Source: Zingiber officinale
Lineage: Eukaryota > Streptophyta > Magnoliopsida > Zingiberales > Zingiberaceae
Assembly (NCBI RefSeq): GCF_018446385.1
Contig: NC_055987.1
Location: forward strand, 38,427,444-38,491,443
Direction: 5' to 3'
Length of the DNA: 64,000 nucleotides
Part shown: positions 60,056 to 64,000 of the stretch, one piece after another
Numbering within the stretch: position 1 is the stretch's first letter
Layout of the letters: every line of letters begins with the position of its first letter
Translations under genes and position numbers: made by a program
Notes under the pieces: model-generated
The model's input: only the letters and a program-made list of their open reading frames with translations
The model's database searches: none
Told to the model about the DNA's origin: nothing

Positions 60056-63000
60056 ATGTCAAGAAGAGGACGTCCCCGTACCGCTCGTACTGAGGACCAG
60101 GCTCAAGAGAACGAAGGGCCAGGAGCAACTGAACCAAATCTCTCTGAAGTTGTTGCTCAACTCCAGAGACAAGTAGCAGAGCAACAGCAAGTGATCGTCA
60201 ATCTGATGGCGAATCAGCAACCAGTTCCTCCCACACCTCCAACAGTAACTGTGGAGACTCCAGTGGTAACTGAGGTTCCACCAGCTGCCCAAGGAGTCGT
60301 CACAGCACCCCAGAGACAAGAAGCCTACCTCATACAATGGCTGAAACTGAAACCAGAGAGCTTCTCAGGCACGACTGAGCCCTGGGATGCCCAGGCTTGG
60401 TTCAAAACACTGGAGAGCACCATGGAGCTTCTTGACTGGCCAGAAGTCGAGAAGGTCAAGTGTGCCTCCTTTTGCCTGACTGGAGACGCACGTATGTGGT
60501 GGGAGAGAGTCAAAAGTAAGAGGGCAGTCAATCAGATGAGATGGATTGATTTTGAGACAGAGTTCTACGACGAGTTCTTCCACCAAAGGATCACCAATAA
60601 GCACTACGAGGAGTTTATGGAGTTTAGACAGGGTGATCTGACAGTGGAGGAAGCAGTTAAAAGATTCAATAGGCTAGCTCGTATCTGCCCAGAGCTAGTA
60701 AGCACGGAGAAGGAACGAGTCAGACTGATGCTCAGGATGCTGAAGCCAGTGATAGCACTTAATGTGAGTAGTGGAGCTCATCAGCCTCAGACTGGCGAAG
60801 AGTTAGTCAGCAGAGCATTAGTCGCTGAGCACTATCTGGACAGCATCAGGGCACAACGAGCGCAGCATAAGCCAGTCAAGATCGAAGACAAGACAGCTGG
60901 TAATCAGAAACCTCAAGCAAATAAGCAGCACTGGAAGGGTAAAGGTAACAAGAGAAAGCAGTGGAACTCAGGAGGTAACCAGAAGGGGGGACCAGCAAAC
61001 AAGCAGACTAAGTTCCCTCCCTGTTCTAAATGTGGGAAAATACATCCAGGAGTCTGTCTTTTGGGTAAGACTGGATGTTATTCGTGTGGGCAGGAAGGAC
61101 ATATGGCTAGGGAGTGTCCTAACAAGCTCAAAGCACCTCAGCCACAACCAATACAATATGGAGGCAAGCCTCAGTTACATTACATGCCTGCAACTCTGGA
61201 AGGACCTCAGCTCAGTCAAGGAAGGTTGGAAGCTCCACCAGTTCCAGCCAATGCCAGAGTATTCTCCCTCACTAAAGAGGAAGCTGCTAGTGCCTCCACG
61301 GTCGTAACAGGTCAAGTAGTTATTTTTCAGCATATAGCTACTGCACTATTTGATACTGGGGCGACCCATTCTTTTGTATCCATACCTTTTGCCAAAGAAT
61401 TACAGGTACCTACAGAAAGCATGAATTCCAAGTTCCTGACAACCCTACCTTCTGGGGAAGTCATGGAATCTAGTCAGTGGCTTCGGTCTGTACCAGTCAG
61501 AATTTCAGACCGAGAGCTATGTGTTAATCTGGTAGTCCTCGCTATGCAGGATTTCGATATCATTTTGGGTATGGATTTCCTCAGCAAGTACAGTGCTTCA
61601 GTGGACTGCCGCAGAAGAAAAGTGATTTGTAGTCCAGAAGGTGAACCATCCTTTGAATTTACAGGAGTGCCAAAGAGGAAGACTCAGAAATTTCTCTCTT
61701 CCCTCACAGCTCACCGGATGCTAGCTAAAGGGTGTGCTGGTTTTCTTGCATTCATTGTGAGTACAGAAGAAGAAGAAAGACCTAAGCAGGAGGAAGTTCG
61801 GGTAGTCTGTGAGTATCTAGAGGTATTTCCAGAAGAGCTACTTGGACTACCTCCCAACAGAGAAGTGGAGTTTGAGATTGAACTGGTTCCTGGTACCGGT
61901 CCAATTTCAAAAGCTCCATATCGCATGTCTCCAGCAGAGCTAAAAGAGTTACAAGAGCAACTTCAGGAGCTACTTGACAAGGGCTTCATTCGCCCTAGTC
62001 ACTCACCATGGGGAGCTCCTGTGTTGTTTGTTAAGAAGAAGGATGGATCTATGCGGATGTGCATAGATTATAGAGCTCTGAATCAAGTGACCATCAAGAA
62101 CAAGTATCCACTGCCCAGGATCGATGATTTATTTGATCAATTGAAAGGTGCAACAGTGTTCTCCAAGATAGATCTGCGCTCTGGGTACCATCAGTTGAAA
62201 GTGAAGGAGAGTGATATACCCAGAACAGCTTTCAGGACCAGATACGGACACTACGAATTCGTAGTCATGCCTTTTGGTGTGACTAATGCACCTGCAGTCT
62301 TCATGGACTTGATGAATAGAGTGTTCAGAGAATACCTTGACAAATTTGTCATTGTGTTCATCGACGACATTCTAGTCTATTCCAGAACTTCAGAGGAGCA
62401 TGACACGCACTTGAGAATAGTCCTGCAGACCCTTCAGCAAAAGCAGCTCTATGCTAAATTCTCAAAGTGCGAGTTCTGGTTGGAGCAGGTGGCGTTTCTA
62501 GGTCACATCGTTTCTAAAGAAGGCATTCAAGTGAATCCAGCCAAAGTAGAAGCGGTCAGCAATTGGAAGAGACCCAAGAATGCCAGGGAGATCAGAAGCT
62601 TCCTTGGTTTAGCTGGGTATTACAGGAAATTCGTGGAAGACTTTTCCCGAATAGCCTCTCCACTTACAACCCTCACCAGGAAGAACAAGAAGTTTGAATG
62701 GTCAGACAAATGTGAGCAGAGTTTTCAAGAACTCAAGAAGAGACTGACCAGTGCTCCCATTCTGACTATTCCAGAGAGTGACAAGAGTTTTGACATCTAC
62801 AGTGATGCTTCCAAGATGGGCTTAGGAGCTGTACTCATGCAGGAAGGAAAAGTTATAGCTTATGCTTCCAGACAACTCAAAGACTACGAGAAGAACTATC
62901 CCACTCATGATCTTGAGCTGGCAGCTGTGGTCTTTGGGCGACATTACCTGTATGGAGTCCAGTGCAGAATCTTCACAGACCACCAGAGTCTTAAGTACTT

Positions 63001-63577
63001 CTTCACTCAGAAGGACTTAAACATGAGACAGCGTAGGTGGCTAGAGTTGGTCAAAGATTATGACTGTGAAATCCTCTACCACCCAGGTAAAGCTAATAAA
63101 GTGGCAGATGCACTAAGCAGAAAATCCAGTGCATCCCTGATGTCCCTGTCATCATTAGCCCTGCCACTACAGAAGGAGTTATCAGATTTCGGACTTGAAA
63201 TTATTTATGGGCAATTCTCTGCATTGACCTTAGAGTCAACCCTACTCGAGGATATACAGAGAAAGCAAAGTGAAGATCTTGATATCCAAAAGATCAAGCA
63301 AGGGATACAGGAAGAAGGAAATTCGGAGTTTCGAGTATCAGACAGTGGAATTCTTTATCAGGGGAGTCGCCTTTGTGTTCCCAATGATGAAGAGCTGAGA
63401 AAGAAAATTTTGGAAGAAGCTCATAGTACACCTTATTCCATGCATCCTGGTTCTATCAAGATGTACCAAGACGTGAAACAGAAGTTCTGGTGGTCTGGAC
63501 TCAAAAGAGATGTAGCTAAATATGTCAGTACTTGCCTGACATGTCAGAGGGTCAAAGCAGAACACCAGAGACCATGA
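60056..63577 (+). CDS. Gypsy gag-pol polyprotein (Tekay/Del-like), to a premature stop
   Basis: One long frame encodes the polyprotein of an LTR retrotransposon. Gag has a coiled coil (residues about 25-50), a retrotransposon-gag domain ([20 protein letters not shown] to about 225), a basic linker, and a CCHC knuckle at C341-C344-H349-C354. Protease has DTGATHSF (D433). RT has [49 protein letters not shown] and FIDD (768-771). RNase H has [13 protein letters not shown] (D917) and [20 protein letters not shown]. The integrase zinc domain ([10 protein letters not shown]...CLTCQRVK) ends at a TGA, codon 1174. The ATG at 60056 is the first after the leader. Nearly intact, so it is probably young; a single change separates it from an open frame. 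Confidence 0.9.
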   Translation: MSRRGRPRTARTEDQAQENEGPGATEPNLSEVVAQLQRQVAEQQQVIVNLMANQQPVPPTPPTVTVETPVVTEVPPAAQGVVTAPQRQEAYLIQWLKLKPESFSGTTEPWDAQAWFKTLESTMELLDWPEVEKVKCASFCLTGDARMWWERVKSKRAVNQMRWIDFETEFYDEFFHQRITNKHYEEFMEFRQGDLTVEEAVKRFNRLARICPELVSTEKERVRLMLRMLKPVIALNVSSGAHQPQTGEELVSRALVAEHYLDSIRAQRAQHKPVKIEDKTAGNQKPQANKQHWKGKGNKRKQWNSGGNQKGGPANKQTKFPPCSKCGKIHPGVCLLGKTGCYSCGQEGHMARECPNKLKAPQPQPIQYGGKPQLHYMPATLEGPQLSQGRLEAPPVPANARVFSLTKEEAASASTVVTGQVVIFQHIATALFDTGATHSFVSIPFAKELQVPTESMNSKFLTTLPSGEVMESSQWLRSVPVRISDRELCVNLVVLAMQDFDIILGMDFLSKYSASVDCRRRKVICSPEGEPSFEFTGVPKRKTQKFLSSLTAHRMLAKGCAGFLAFIVSTEEEERPKQEEVRVVCEYLEVFPEELLGLPPNREVEFEIELVPGTGPISKAPYRMSPAELKELQEQLQELLDKGFIRPSHSPWGAPVLFVKKKDGSMRMCIDYRALNQVTIKNKYPLPRIDDLFDQLKGATVFSKIDLRSGYHQLKVKESDIPRTAFRTRYGHYEFVVMPFGVTNAPAVFMDLMNRVFREYLDKFVIVFIDDILVYSRTSEEHDTHLRIVLQTLQQKQLYAKFSKCEFWLEQVAFLGHIVSKEGIQVNPAKVEAVSNWKRPKNAREIRSFLGLAGYYRKFVEDFSRIASPLTTLTRKNKKFEWSDKCEQSFQELKKRLTSAPILTIPESDKSFDIYSDASKMGLGAVLMQEGKVIAYASRQLKDYEKNYPTHDLELAAVVFGRHYLYGVQCRIFTDHQSLKYFFTQKDLNMRQRRWLELVKDYDCEILYHPGKANKVADALSRKSSASLMSLSSLALPLQKELSDFGLEIIYGQFSALTLESTLLEDIQRKQSEDLDIQKIKQGIQEEGNSEFRVSDSGILYQGSRLCVPNDEELRKKILEEAHSTPYSMHPGSIKMYQDVKQKFWWSGLKRDVAKYVSTCLTCQRVKAEHQRP

Positions 63578-64000
63578 GGAGTTCTACAACCTCTTCCAAT
63601 ACTAGAGTGGAAGTGGGAAGACATATCCATGGACTTTATAGTAGGTCTCCCAAGAACCACAAATGGATATGATGCAATATGGGTGATAGTGGACAGATTG
63701 ACCAAGTCTGCTCATTTTCTAGCCATCAGGGTGTCTCACTCTATAGAGCAGTTGGCACAGCTGTATGTTAAAGAGGTGATCAGACTTCACGGAGTTCCTA
63801 AATCTATTGTTTCTGATAGAGATGGGCGCTTCACCTCTCACTTTTGGGAGTGTGTTCAGAATGCACTAGGCACCAAACTCAAGTTCAGCACAGCTTTCCA
63901 TCCACAGATTGATGGACAGACAGAGCGAGTAAATCAGATTCTAGAAGATATGCTCAGAGCTTGTGCACTAGATTTCAAGGGAAGTTGGTGCAAGTACCTG
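63578..64000 (+). pseudogene. Gypsy integrase core, continuing after the stop
   Basis: The same frame continues after the TGA: GVLQPLPILEWKWEDISMDF, VDRLTKSAHFLAI, GVPKSIVSDRDGRFTSHFWE and FHPQIDGQTERVNQILEDML. This is the integrase DDE core with its D, D and E in place. It runs off the window edge, so the C-terminal domain (a chromodomain in this clade) and the 3' LTR cannot be seen. Confidence 0.85.

Overview
This window is nuclear DNA from a flowering plant, most likely a monocot. The evidence is dense nested plant LTR retrotransposons, a tandem cluster of plant-type C/D box snoRNAs behind a telo-box promoter, and one very GC-rich intronless GRAS gene whose protein closely resembles rice MONOCULM1. 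The commelinid-style GC-rich coding sequence and the Copia LTR types suggest Zingiberales, but that is only inference.

Layout. 1-15.8 kb is a nested pile of LTR elements: a Copia LTR cut by the window edge, two decayed Copia gag copies around an inverted pair of LTRs, a solo Gypsy LTR inside the second gag copy, a decayed Copia reverse transcriptase/RNase H region, further LTRs and a second solo Gypsy LTR with a perfect 5-bp target duplication. 15.8-41.4 kb is a lower-repeat island. It holds five tandem snoRNA copies (17.5-18.5 kb), a large inverted repeat (20.5-21.1 kb), SINE-like repeats, and the LAS/MOC1-type GRAS gene at 29.9-31.1 kb, followed by about 10 kb with no gene I can support. 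41.4-47.3 kb is again nested Copia LTRs, including a 2.4-kb solo LTR with target duplication CGATT. 47.3-54.8 kb is a LINE endonuclease fragment (minus strand) split by a complete non-autonomous Tat-type Gypsy element (47,924-54,195). That element has target duplications, PBS, PPT, a gag stub, two tandem-repeat arrays and an antisense three-exon gene. 56.6-64.0 kb is the 5' LTR and gag-pol of a Tekay/Del-like Gypsy element that runs off the window; its integrase carries one in-frame stop.

Functional logic. Only two loci look like host genes. The snoRNA cluster would guide 2'-O-methylation of 25S rRNA: both guide stretches match adjacent parts of one conserved 25S segment that I recall from memory. 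The GRAS gene would control axillary meristem formation. Everything else is transposon material at various stages of decay. The most unusual items are the double-guide snoRNA array, the antisense spliced gene in the Tat derivative, covarying palindromes around the promoter of one Copia LTR family, and the three-unit inverted-repeat element.
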